55,435 nucleotides of DNA from a virus. The first letter of the stretch is position 1, and each line of letters begins with the position of its first letter. The DNA is taken from IMG/VR virus record IMGVR_UViG_3300025326_000038, positions 1 through 55,435 of that record. The stretch is one strand, 5' to 3'. The position numbers and the translations under genes were made by a program. Below are positions 48,591-55,302 of the stretch, piece after piece. The notes beneath the pieces were generated by a model, which made no database searches, was not told where the DNA came from, and was given only the letters and a program-made list of their open reading frames with translations.

Positions 48591-49675
48591 GGGGGCACGG
48601 GCGGATTTACCATCGTGGAGACAGCTTGTGGATTTCCTGGTATGCCAAGGGGGATCGCCGCGAGGCGGTCAGCACGCTGGTCGGCAAGCCCGCCGGCAGC
48701 GTCACCTGGGACGACGCCATCAAGGCGCTCAAGCGCCGGCTCGAGCAGAAGCGGGAGCAGCTCCTGCGCGGCTCCATCCTGCCGAAGCGCACGGAGCGCC
48801 TGACCGTGACGCAGCTCCTCGCGGAGTACAAGACTCACCGCCTAATCCAGGGCGTCAAGCGCCCGGTGGACTTCGCCTGCACGATCAAAGCGCTCGGCGC
48901 CTGGTGGGGGCATCTCGTGCCCGCCCGGCTGACGACGGAGGACCTCGAGCGGGAGATCCAGGGCAAGCTCACCAAGGGCTTCGCCCGGGGGACCATCGCG
49001 CAGCGCCTCAGCGGGCTCTACGCGGCGCTCCGGTGGGCCAAAGACCGGCTGCCGAGGATCCCGGACAAGCCGCGGATCTCCGTGCCACTGGCACCCAAGG
49101 CGGTGTGGACGCCGGCCGAGGTTGACGCGCTCTGCGCCGAGGCCAAGCCCTGGCTCGCGGACATCGTGCGCTTCGGGCAGCTGACCGGGTGGCGGATCTC
49201 GGAGGTCCTCGACCTCTCCTGGGACCGCGTGGACAGCAAGCGCGGCCTCCTCTTCCTGGACGCGACAAAAACCGACGATCCACGGGTGCGGCCGATCGAG
49301 CCGGCCATGGCGGATCTCCTCGCCCGGCGGACGACGGCCCGCCGGCTGGGCTGCGCCCTGGTGTTCCACGTGGATGGGTTGCCGGTGGGGGATGACCGCT
49401 TCCACCGGGCGTTCCGGGCGGCGTGTGGCCGGGCGAAGCTCGGCGTAAGACGCTTCCACGCCTTCAGGAACACCGCCTATGACATCTTGCTCTTGAACGG
49501 CGTCGACCTCTTCACGGCCATGGAGCTGATCGGGCACAAGTCGCTCAGCTCGGCGCGCCGGTACAGTCGGCAGAACGTCGACCGGATGCGCGGGGCGCTT
49601 GAGCGGGTCGAGGCAGCACGGACGGCGGCCAAGCCGAACAATTCCAGCACAGCAGTCCTGCCCTTCACCCGCTGA
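48587..49675 (+). CDS. int: Tyrosine recombinase (phage integrase), copy B
   Basis: 362 aa. The same catalytic set as copy A is visible: TGWRISEVLDLSW, ATKTDD, HAFRN, LIGHKS and SARRYS. Differences (about 19 residues) are spread across the protein, with a small cluster at the C-terminus. Two such similar integrases on one contig imply two elements using one attachment site, or two strains of one phage. Confidence 0.95.
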   Translation: MRGHGRIYHRGDSLWISWYAKGDRREAVSTLVGKPAGSVTWDDAIKALKRRLEQKREQLLRGSILPKRTERLTVTQLLAEYKTHRLIQGVKRPVDFACTIKALGAWWGHLVPARLTTEDLEREIQGKLTKGFARGTIAQRLSGLYAALRWAKDRLPRIPDKPRISVPLAPKAVWTPAEVDALCAEAKPWLADIVRFGQLTGWRISEVLDLSWDRVDSKRGLLFLDATKTDDPRVRPIEPAMADLLARRTTARRLGCALVFHVDGLPVGDDRFHRAFRAACGRAKLGVRRFHAFRNTAYDILLLNGVDLFTAMELIGHKSLSSARRYSRQNVDRMRGALERVEAARTAAKPNNSSTAVLPFTR

Positions 49676-49688
49676 ATCAGAGGGTTTG

Positions 49689-49883
49689 ATGCCGAACGCG
49701 GCAATCTGGGGTAGAAGGACGCGCGCCCTAGCAGGAGTCCTGCCAAGGACGCCCCAGCTAGGCAATCAGGTACTTAGGCCCTGGGCCGCCCCTCCCGGAC
49801 GGTCTCTGGTCGCCTCTGTCGGAAGTAACTCTGCTGGACATCTGCCTCACAGCGAGCTGCACAGGCTCCGGTACAGGCTGTGA
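49689..49883 (+). CDS. Small basic protein downstream of integrase, 64 aa, copy B
   Basis: Same length as its copy-A partner. The first 30 residues differ at one position (R-T for R-K), and divergence rises toward the C-terminus (SNSAGHLPHSELHRLRYRL). It ends in a GTGA overlap with the next gene. The palindrome GCAGGA-G-TCCTGC near 49,737 is fully conserved. Confidence 0.5.
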   Translation: MPNAAIWGRRTRALAGVLPRTPQLGNQVLRPWAAPPGRSLVASVGSNSAGHLPHSELHRLRYRL

Positions 49884-50362
49884 CCACCCCCGACATCGGC
49901 TCCCAGCGGCCCAGGCTGTGCCGCTACGACGGCTTTGCTCTCGAGCTGGACACAGTGATCGCCCGGACGTCGACCGACGCCGGCTGGCCCGCGGTGGCCC
50001 TGTGGCGGTGTCGTCTGGGCCATAGCCACCGTGAGGGAGAGCCGGCGGTGGCCACCCGCCGCAAGGCCTCGTGGACGCGGAAGCCCTGCGCCGTGTGCGG
50101 TCAATCTTTGCCCAGAGATCCGCGATTCCACGGCTCCGGCGGCCGCAAGTATTGCTCCGGTCCCTGCACGGCCTTCGTGGCTCGTGCGCGCGGGCTGTGG
50201 CTCTGGCACCACGGGCCGCCGTTCGTGATCGAGGCACAGCCCTGGTACAAGGGCCCGCTCTACGCCGCCGCCACCCTCCCGCCCCTCGACCCGCTCGCCG
50301 GGCGGATGCCGAGGGACTGGGCGGCGGGGTGGGCGAGGGTGCATGGCGAGGGGTCGGAGTGA
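49880..50362 (+). CDS. Zinc-finger-like conserved protein, 160 aa, copy B
   Basis: Counterpart of the protein at 3645, with KPCAVCGQSLP and KYCSGPC pairs and the same FVIEAQPWYKGPLY tail. It begins at a GTG. Copy-specific residues lie between the first Trp and the first cysteine pair. It precedes the DNA methyltransferase by a GTGA overlap. Confidence 0.65.
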   Translation: MTTPDIGSQRPRLCRYDGFALELDTVIARTSTDAGWPAVALWRCRLGHSHREGEPAVATRRKASWTRKPCAVCGQSLPRDPRFHGSGGRKYCSGPCTAFVARARGLWLWHHGPPFVIEAQPWYKGPLYAAATLPPLDPLAGRMPRDWAAGWARVHGEGSE

Positions 50363-52107
50363 CGCCGTATTACCAGGACGCCGCGGTCACGCTCTACCGC
50401 GGGGATGCGCTCGCCATCCTGCGCGAACTGCCCGACGCTGTCGCGCAGACCTGCGTCACCAGTCCACCGTACTGGGGCTTGCGCGACTACGGGACAGTGA
50501 CGTGGGAGGGAGGAGAGGCGGAGTGCGGACATACGAAGGGGAGCGAGCAGAAGCGCACATGGGGACCCGGTAGCACCGGCTCTTCCACGCTGAACGGGCG
50601 ACCCGGCAACGACTCCCATGAGCGAGAAGGGTGGAAGGGTGGCGTATGCGGGAACTGCGGCGCCCGCCGCATCGACACCCAGCTCGGCCTCGAACCCACG
50701 CCAGAAGCCTACGTCGCCGACCTCGTCGCCGTGTTCCGCGAGGTCTGGCGCGTGCTTCGGGATGACGGGACGCTCTGGCTGAATTTAGGGGATAGCTATG
50801 CAGCGGATCGCGGTGGAACGTGTATGCCATCCGAAACTCTCGCGGGAGGCGTGAATGGACAGGGAGAGGCCACAGCCTATTCCGACCCAAAACGCGGGCG
50901 GGTGAGGCATGGAGGTAGACAGGCGCACCGGGACGCGCCGTCCATAGGTCTGAAACATAAAGACCTCGTCGGCATCCCCTGGCGCGTCGCCTTCGCGCTC
51001 CAGCAGCCGTACTACACCGGCAGCATCAAGTGCGTCGAGGATCGGATCTGGCTCGCGGCTATGCTGGACGCCGAGGGATGCCTGTTCATCCACAAGCGCA
51101 AGGCGGGGCAGCACAACGGCCAGGGCTACTACCGGACGAACGACAACTTCGGGCCGGGCGTCGAGATCAGCAACACGTCGCTTGCCTTGGTCGAGCGGAT
51201 CATGGCGCTCGTGGGGAAAGGCTCCATCTGCTCGCAAGGCCCAGACGAGAACCAGCGTAGGAAGCAGCGCATCTATCGCTGGAACCTCCGCACCATCGAG
51301 TGCCGTGACTTTGTCCGCGAGCTGTACCCATACCTCGTCGCCAAGCAACAGCAGGCTCGTATCCTGATCGGTTGCCCATCATCGGGAGAACGAGCCGAGG
51401 CTGCCCACGCTGCGCTGATCGCGCTCCATCGCACCGGGCAGTCAGACGTGGATTTCCCTGCGCCCGCGTCGATGCTAGAGCCTGGGTGGTATCTAAGGTC
51501 GGACATCATATGGGCAAAATGCAACCCGATGCCGGAGAGCGTGACGGATCGGCCGACGAAGGCGCATGAATACCTCTTCCTGCTGGCGAAGCGGGAGCGG
51601 TACTACTACGACGCGGAGGCGATCGCGGAGCGTGTCACGGCATCCACGGTCGAGCGGTTGTCACAGTCAACCCTTGACAAGCAGGCAGGATCCTACCGCG
51701 TGCCGGGCAAGACGAATGGGCCGATGAAGGCAGTAGGGAAAGGCGGCGTCAATGCCTTCCGGGGGCAAGGCCATTTCCGAGACGGCGACAATGGGCCAGC
51801 GAACAGGGAGGGCAGAAACATGAAAGACATCGGCACAGGAGCGACCCGCAACCGCCGCACGGTCTGGGAGATCGCCACGCAGCCATATCCCGAGGCGCAC
51901 TTCGCCACGTTCCCGGTGGACCTCGTCAAGCCGTGCGTGCTCGCGGGGTCGAAGGTCGGCGACACCGTGCTCGACCCCTTCGCCGGGAGCGGGACGACCT
52001 GCTACGTCGCCAAGGAACTCGGGCGCCGGGCCATCGGCATCGACCTCAAGGCGGAGTATCTCGACCTCGCGGCGAAGCGGCTCCGGCAGGAGGTGTTGCC
52101 GCTATGA
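50359..52107 (+). CDS. DNA methyltransferase (N4-cytosine/N6-adenine type) carrying an in-frame LAGLIDADG insert
   Basis: 582 aa from GTG. The order is catalytic motif SPPYWG (about 35), TRD-like region, VWRVLRDDGTLWLNLGDSYA, then at the far end SAM motif DPFAGSGTTCYVA, which is class-beta architecture. The conserved run FALQ...GWYLRSDIIWAK is split by about 157 foreign residues (about 217-373) that contain LAAMLDAEGCLFI. Without them the enzyme would be near 425 aa, the normal size. It would methylate phage DNA against host restriction. Whether the insert disturbs activity is unknown. Confidence 0.85.
   Translation: MTPYYQDAAVTLYRGDALAILRELPDAVAQTCVTSPPYWGLRDYGTVTWEGGEAECGHTKGSEQKRTWGPGSTGSSTLNGRPGNDSHEREGWKGGVCGNCGARRIDTQLGLEPTPEAYVADLVAVFREVWRVLRDDGTLWLNLGDSYAADRGGTCMPSETLAGGVNGQGEATAYSDPKRGRVRHGGRQAHRDAPSIGLKHKDLVGIPWRVAFALQQPYYTGSIKCVEDRIWLAAMLDAEGCLFIHKRKAGQHNGQGYYRTNDNFGPGVEISNTSLALVERIMALVGKGSICSQGPDENQRRKQRIYRWNLRTIECRDFVRELYPYLVAKQQQARILIGCPSSGERAEAAHAALIALHRTGQSDVDFPAPASMLEPGWYLRSDIIWAKCNPMPESVTDRPTKAHEYLFLLAKRERYYYDAEAIAERVTASTVERLSQSTLDKQAGSYRVPGKTNGPMKAVGKGGVNAFRGQGHFRDGDNGPANREGRNMKDIGTGATRNRRTVWEIATQPYPEAHFATFPVDLVKPCVLAGSKVGDTVLDPFAGSGTTCYVAKELGRRAIGIDLKAEYLDLAAKRLRQEVLPL
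51007..51477 (+). mobile_element. In-frame LAGLIDADG homing-endonuclease domain inside the methyltransferase gene
   Basis: About 157 codons with the signature WLAAMLDAEGCLFIHKRK, then strands (GPGVEISNTSLALVERIMAL, RIYRWNLRTIECRDFVRELY). This matches single-motif LAGLIDADG enzymes, which act as dimers. No group I intron core (P/Q/R/S boxes) or stop interrupts the frame. There is no N-terminal Cys/Ser block nor C-terminal HN-Cys/Ser/Thr, so it is not an obvious intein. Edges are approximate to within a few codons. Confidence 0.75.
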
Positions 52108-52529
52108 CCGTCTTCATCCCCGGCAAGCTCCGCAATCCCCTCAACGGCTCCTGGGGCGGGTGGCGGAAGCACGCGCGACTGGCGAAGGACTGGCGGGAGC
52201 GGACGGCGATGCGGATCTTCCTAGAGAGTCGGACAGCATGTCGAGGCCCAATCTGCCGCGAGACGCCGAAGACGATCACCTTCACCGCGCACGTCGGCGC
52301 CGGCTGGGACGATGACAACCTGCCCGCGGCCATCAAGCCGATTCGGGACGCACTGGTGGGCACCGTCATCCACTCAGACGCGCCGAACAGCGGGCACACC
52401 TTCGTCTATCGGCAAGTCATCGACCGCAAACACCGCGGCGTCGAGATCGCCAGCGTCCCCTCCCCGACCGTCGGCGGCCACCCGATCTCGTGGGCGACGG
52501 CGCGGCGGATCAGCGAGGATGGGCCGTGA
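52104..52529 (+). CDS. RusA-like Holliday-junction resolvase
   Basis: 141 aa. PGKLRNPLNGSWGGWRKHAR at the N-terminus and DDDNLPAAIKPIRDAL (about 70-85) with HSDAPNSGHTFVYRQV match RusA, whose aspartates coordinate the metal. It would resolve branched DNA before packaging. Its last 23 residues are nearly those of the VRR-NUC nuclease in copy A (PSPTVGGHPISWATARR), although the folds are unrelated. Confidence 0.85.
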   Translation: MTVFIPGKLRNPLNGSWGGWRKHARLAKDWRERTAMRIFLESRTACRGPICRETPKTITFTAHVGAGWDDDNLPAAIKPIRDALVGTVIHSDAPNSGHTFVYRQVIDRKHRGVEIASVPSPTVGGHPISWATARRISEDGP

Positions 52530-52813
52530 GCAGCTATGCATCGCTAGGGAAGACGTCACGACGTCGGAGTGAAGGCAGTCCGATGAAATGCCCCTATTGC
52601 AAACAGAGAGGGCTACGAGTAATGGATGTTCGCTTGACCGTCGCTGGTTATCGTCGGCGACGTCGGGAATGCAGCCATTGCGGCCGACGGGTCACGACAC
52701 GAGAAAGCATCAGCTTGGTTATCCCTTGTGAGCATTTCCGACAATCGCTGATGAGGCACCGGTGCTGCTTGGATTGCAAAGCATCGCTCGGTTTCGAGTT
52801 TATTAAGCCGTGA
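52526..52813 (+). CDS. NrdR-like zinc-ribbon protein lacking the ATP cone
   Basis: 95 aa from GTG (76 aa from the ATG at 52,583). MKCPYCKQRGLRVMDVRLTV followed by RRRRRECSHCGRRVTTRES closely follows the zinc ribbon of NrdR, a repressor of ribonucleotide reductase genes. The ATP-cone domain is replaced by a short tail with HRCCLDCKASLGFEF. It may bind host or phage promoters. The gene is inserted between genes that touch in copy A. Confidence 0.65.
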   Translation: MSSYASLGKTSRRRSEGSPMKCPYCKQRGLRVMDVRLTVAGYRRRRRECSHCGRRVTTRESISLVIPCEHFRQSLMRHRCCLDCKASLGFEFIKP

Positions 52814-53007
52814 CCGTCTGCCCGAATAATCTGTCGGACGCCACGCGCTATTTCCGGCGCCTATTCCTCATGCGCCATCTGGCGGCGGCCAAGACGATCA
52901 CCGCGACCGCCACGCAACTCGGGACGCAGCGCTCCTACATAAGCCGACTCAACCGGCAACTGGGCGTCGAAGGCCCCCGATCTTCGAAGCGCCCAAAACG
53001 GACATGA
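52810..53007 (+). CDS. Small HTH protein, 65 aa, copy B
   Basis: Partner of the gene at 7636. HTH TATQLGTQRSYISRLNRQL is preserved and the start is GTG. Neighbouring order (micro-protein, then membrane peptide) is the same in both copies, which anchors the alignment of the two early regions. Confidence 0.75.
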   Translation: MTVCPNNLSDATRYFRRLFLMRHLAAAKTITATATQLGTQRSYISRLNRQLGVEGPRSSKRPKRT

Positions 53008-53150
53008 CGACACCGATGGACGATCTCAGCCCGAAAGCACGCGACCTCAAGCGGTTCCTGGAGCATCTCGTGACCGTCCATGCGACGACCGATCTCGCAG
53101 GCGTGTCGGGGTGTGGGCAGTGTGACGACTTCAAGGCGGCGCTGGCATGA
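53004..53150 (+). CDS. Conserved micro-protein, 48 aa, copy B
   Basis: MDDLSPKARDLKRFLEHL and CGQCDDFKAAL. Only three or four residues differ from the copy at 7830. The same length and the same stop-start overlaps on both sides support genuine translation. Confidence 0.6.
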   Translation: MTTPMDDLSPKARDLKRFLEHLVTVHATTDLAGVSGCGQCDDFKAALA

Positions 53151-53293
53151 CCTCTGCTCGTCGCCTCGCCCGCGTCCTCACCCTTGCGGCCCTCGCCTGT
53201 CTCCTGGCCGTCTCCCTCTGGCCCGAGCCGGTCTGCCGGGCGTGCGGGGCGGAGATTCTTAGGGAACGCATGACGAACGGAGGGAGACGATGA
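53147..53293 (+). CDS. Small membrane protein, 48 aa, copy B
   Basis: Same hydrophobic helix (VLTLAALACLLAVSLW) and CRACG pair as the copy at 7973. The C-terminal eight residues (RMTNGGRR) are new, so the recombination junction lies in its last codons. Downstream content then differs completely from copy A. Confidence 0.55.
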   Translation: MTSARRLARVLTLAALACLLAVSLWPEPVCRACGAEILRERMTNGGRR

Positions 53294-53484
53294 GCAAGGC
53301 GAGTGAATTTTCAAAAGAGTTCGCGAAATCCCCGAAGCCACCAGCATTCAATGTTGGAAGCGTTATGGACCCAATCGCGGTTGTGGACAAGGCTGGCGGC
53401 CTTGCTCTCAATGGGCACTGTTCGGCAGAACAGGCGCTCGTCCTCGCCCGCTGGATTCTCGATACCTTCGGGGAGGCGCCATGA
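53290..53484 (+). CDS. Hypothetical protein, 64 aa
   Basis: Begins MSKASEFSKEFAKSPKPPAF and has VVDKAGGLALNGHCSAEQAL followed by a helix. An AGGGAG site is a few bases before the ATGA overlap. Copy-B-specific. It looks like a small folded domain, possibly a host-takeover peptide. Function unknown. Confidence 0.5.
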   Translation: MSKASEFSKEFAKSPKPPAFNVGSVMDPIAVVDKAGGLALNGHCSAEQALVLARWILDTFGEAP

Positions 53485-53597
53485 GCAAGGAGCCGGACGC
53501 CCCAGCCTGCCCGCGCCATGCGCGGCACCTGTGCGAGGCATGGACGACGACGCCCCGGCGCCTAGGCGGGCTGGCGGCGAGGGAGGAGGAGGGATGA
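53481..53597 (+). CDS. Possible micro-protein, 38 aa
   Basis: Basic and Cys/His-containing (PACPRHARHLCEAWTTTPRR), coupled by ATGA on both sides. The CPRHxxxxC spacing could bind metal. Only weak evidence that it is a gene. Confidence 0.35.
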   Translation: MSKEPDAPACPRHARHLCEAWTTTPRRLGGLAAREEEG

Positions 53598-53785
53598 TGG
53601 ACGGATGGCGATGCCCCGGCTGTGGCCGGTGTTGGGCTCCGTGGGTGAGTGTCTGTGGCTTCTGCCCAGCATTCGCCACGATCACGACAGGCGGCGTCAA
53701 TACCTGTCCGGGCTGTGGGAAGTCTCCGTGCGAGCACTCTTCGACGGGGTGCCCCATCCCTCCCAAGTTTCCGGTGATTTCGTGA
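53594..53785 (+). CDS. Multi-CxxC zinc protein, 63 aa
   Basis: Nine cysteines in CPGCGRC, CGFCP, CPGCGKSPC and one more near the end, a density that implies two zinc ribbons. Coupled by stop-start overlap to both neighbours. Likely nucleic-acid or protein binding. No named family. Confidence 0.55.
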   Translation: MMDGWRCPGCGRCWAPWVSVCGFCPAFATITTGGVNTCPGCGKSPCEHSSTGCPIPPKFPVIS

Positions 53786-54198
53786 GCGCCCCCACATCTC
53801 GGCAGGCGGCGCTGGAGGCCATTGGCGAGATTCTTCACGCGACTCAGACGAAGAACTGCCTAACTTCGCATGCGCTCGAGGATTGCGTCCATCGCGATCC
53901 GATTCGCCAATGGGCGAAGGCAATTCTCGCCGCCGTCGAGCACGCCGCGCCGGAGGGAGAGCGCCTGGAAGAATGCCCACGGAACTGCACGACCTTCCAG
54001 CAATATGGCGACTGTGACCACCGAAATCCGAGTGAGCTTGCAGCGGCGAAGATTGCCCTGTGCAAGGCCCGCGCGGCGATCCGGGAGGCGGCAGCAATGC
54101 TCATGGCCGATCCAACAGGCGATGACCTTGGTCTGCAACTAGAACACCCGTGGCTCGCCCTGCCCGCGGTCGTCGCGGCGATGAAGGAGGAGAAGTGA
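53782..54198 (+). CDS. Hypothetical helical protein, 138 aa
   Basis: Cys/His-bearing middle (LEDCVHRDPIRQWAKAILAA, ECPRNCTTFQQYGDCDHRN), then a helical end whose last residues (LALPAVVAAMKEEK) match the gene at 8514 in copy A. GTG start. The shared 3' end marks another module-exchange point. Confidence 0.55.
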   Translation: MSAPTSRQAALEAIGEILHATQTKNCLTSHALEDCVHRDPIRQWAKAILAAVEHAAPEGERLEECPRNCTTFQQYGDCDHRNPSELAAAKIALCKARAAIREAAAMLMADPTGDDLGLQLEHPWLALPAVVAAMKEEK

Positions 54199-54344
54199 AC
54201 TGTGGACGTTCGATCTGCGATGAATGTCGGAAGGCTCAGCACGATTGCGAATGGCGCGAAGGACGTTGGCTCTGTCCCGGTTGCTACTACCATCTCGCCT
54301 TTACAAAGGCTCAACATAAGGATGACCCCGCCCATGCCGACTAA
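54195..54344 (+). CDS. Zinc-finger micro-protein, 49 aa
   Basis: ICDECRKAQHDCEW and LCPGCYYHLAF give two cysteine pairs plus His, a compact treble-clef-like arrangement. GTG start in a GTGA overlap. It replaces the PAPS-reductase-like gene of copy A. Its end (DDPAHAD) resembles the micro-ORF at 9784. Confidence 0.5.
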   Translation: MNCGRSICDECRKAQHDCEWREGRWLCPGCYYHLAFTKAQHKDDPAHAD

Positions 54345-54371
54345 CGAGACGCCCAGCGCGGGGGCGGTGCT
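54335..54371 (+). pseudogene. 5' remnant of the coiled-coil gene found at 9830 in copy A
   Basis: ATGCCGACT and about 24 further bases match the first dozen codons of the copy-A gene (MPTDETPSA there, MPTNETPSA here). One base is then lost in the GCG run and similarity ends. A membrane micro-gene begins directly after. Deletion of the gene body is the simplest explanation. Confidence 0.6.
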
Positions 54372-54461
54372 GTGAATTCATCGGTTGCGATCTTTTTCGG
54401 TCTTCTTGGACTCTGGATAGCCAGCATCGTCGTCGGGCTCATGCTGAGAGGGGTGCTGTGA
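54372..54461 (+). CDS. Membrane micro-peptide, 29 aa
   Basis: GTG start. MNSSVAIFFGLLGLWIAS followed by IVVGLMLRGVL is one hydrophobic helix with a short basic end. Coupled to the next gene by TGATG. Plausible inner-membrane peptide of unknown role. Confidence 0.4.
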   Translation: MNSSVAIFFGLLGLWIASIVVGLMLRGVL

Positions 54462-54778
54462 TGGTCGGAGAGGCGTGCGCACACAACCGAGTGGTATACA
54501 CGACTACACGCAACGAAGAAGGCCACACAACAGGATGGTGGCAATGCGACATCTGCTCCGAGAGATTCATACCGGCCCTCGCCCTCGACGCCTTCGCCTG
54601 CGAGCGCGAGGCGGCTGTGTGGGAGGAGGCGGCGGCGATCTTGGAGCGAGGGGCCGATGAACCAGCGACGGCGATAGATTCCGATGTTCTCCTCGCCCAA
54701 AACGGGATCAAGCTGGCATTGCGTCTGCTTGCTCGTGAGTTCCGTGCCCGCGCCGCCGAGGCGAGGAGGAAGGGATGA
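54461..54778 (+). CDS. Zinc-motif helical protein, 105 aa
   Basis: An N-terminal metal-site candidate (ACAHNRVVY, CDICSERFI) resembles small MATRIN-type or DksA-like fingers. A long Ala/Glu-rich helix (FACEREAAVWEEAAAILERG) and a basic tail follow. Copy-B-specific. GTG three bases upstream is an alternative start. Confidence 0.55.
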   Translation: MVGEACAHNRVVYTTTRNEEGHTTGWWQCDICSERFIPALALDAFACEREAAVWEEAAAILERGADEPATAIDSDVLLAQNGIKLALRLLAREFRARAAEARRKG

Positions 54779-54855
54779 ATCCGTGGGTCTGGCTACTCCT
54801 GGCGCTCGCGTGTTTGCCAATCCCAGAACTACTCGCTCTTTGGCTCAGACCATGA
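54775..54855 (+). CDS. Membrane micro-peptide, 26 aa
   Basis: MNPWVWLLLALACLPIPE and LLALWLRP: a single hydrophobic segment with ATGA coupling at both ends. Typical of phage accessory membrane peptides. Expression is unproven. Confidence 0.4.
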   Translation: MNPWVWLLLALACLPIPELLALWLRP

Positions 54856-55004
54856 CCGACATCGAGGCGGCGTTGCGGGCGGTGCCGCTGCGGATGTGTG
54901 CCATGTGCCAGGCTCGTGGCATGCGATGTGAGGAACCTGTGCTCGACTACCCCGCGCCCGGCCAGGTCGTCGCCTGCCCCGTGCTGTTCCTCGACGGGCG
55001 GTAG
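54852..55004 (+). CDS. Small protein with CxxC, 50 aa, copy B
   Basis: RMCAMCQARGMRCEEP forms a likely zinc site. The C-terminal half (YPAPGQVVACPVLFLDGR) is identical to the end of the 38-aa protein at 10,192. The N-terminal half present here may be the ancestral form, with copy A truncated or replaced. Confidence 0.55.
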   Translation: MTDIEAALRAVPLRMCAMCQARGMRCEEPVLDYPAPGQVVACPVLFLDGR

Positions 55005-55009
55005 GGCCG

Positions 55010-55216
55010 ATGGCTGACGACTCGCGCGTCCGGTCGTACTGCGTGACGTTCCTCAACCTCGTCAATCGCACGAAGCACGAGGTCCTCGTCTCAACATGGC
55101 GGGAAGCGAGCGCGCACCGAGTCGCGCAGATTGGGCTCGCCGCGCACCTCACGAAGACCGCCGGCCAGATCCAGCACTGGGTTCACGACTCGACGGCGGA
55201 GATTGGACCCTCTTGA
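55010..55216 (+). CDS. Conserved small protein, 68 aa, copy B
   Basis: Partner of the gene at 10,314. The segments VTFLN, EVLVST, HLTKTAGQ and WVH-STAE are shared, while the first helix differs. Downstream, TTGACA at 55,213 aligns with that in copy A and may be part of a helicase promoter. Confidence 0.6.
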   Translation: MADDSRVRSYCVTFLNLVNRTKHEVLVSTWREASAHRVAQIGLAAHLTKTAGQIQHWVHDSTAEIGPS

Positions 55217-55302
55217 CAATGGACAGGCTGCTATGAATCGAGGACATTCCTCCCTCGTGACGAACGGGGATCTCGGATGATCGTGCGGAACTCCCCGCCC
55301 TG

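Noticed and set aside
51007-51477. LAGLIDADG insert as an intein
   Set aside because: No N-terminal splicing block with Cys/Ser at the border and no terminal His-Asn followed by Cys/Ser/Thr were found. A degenerate intein cannot be fully excluded.
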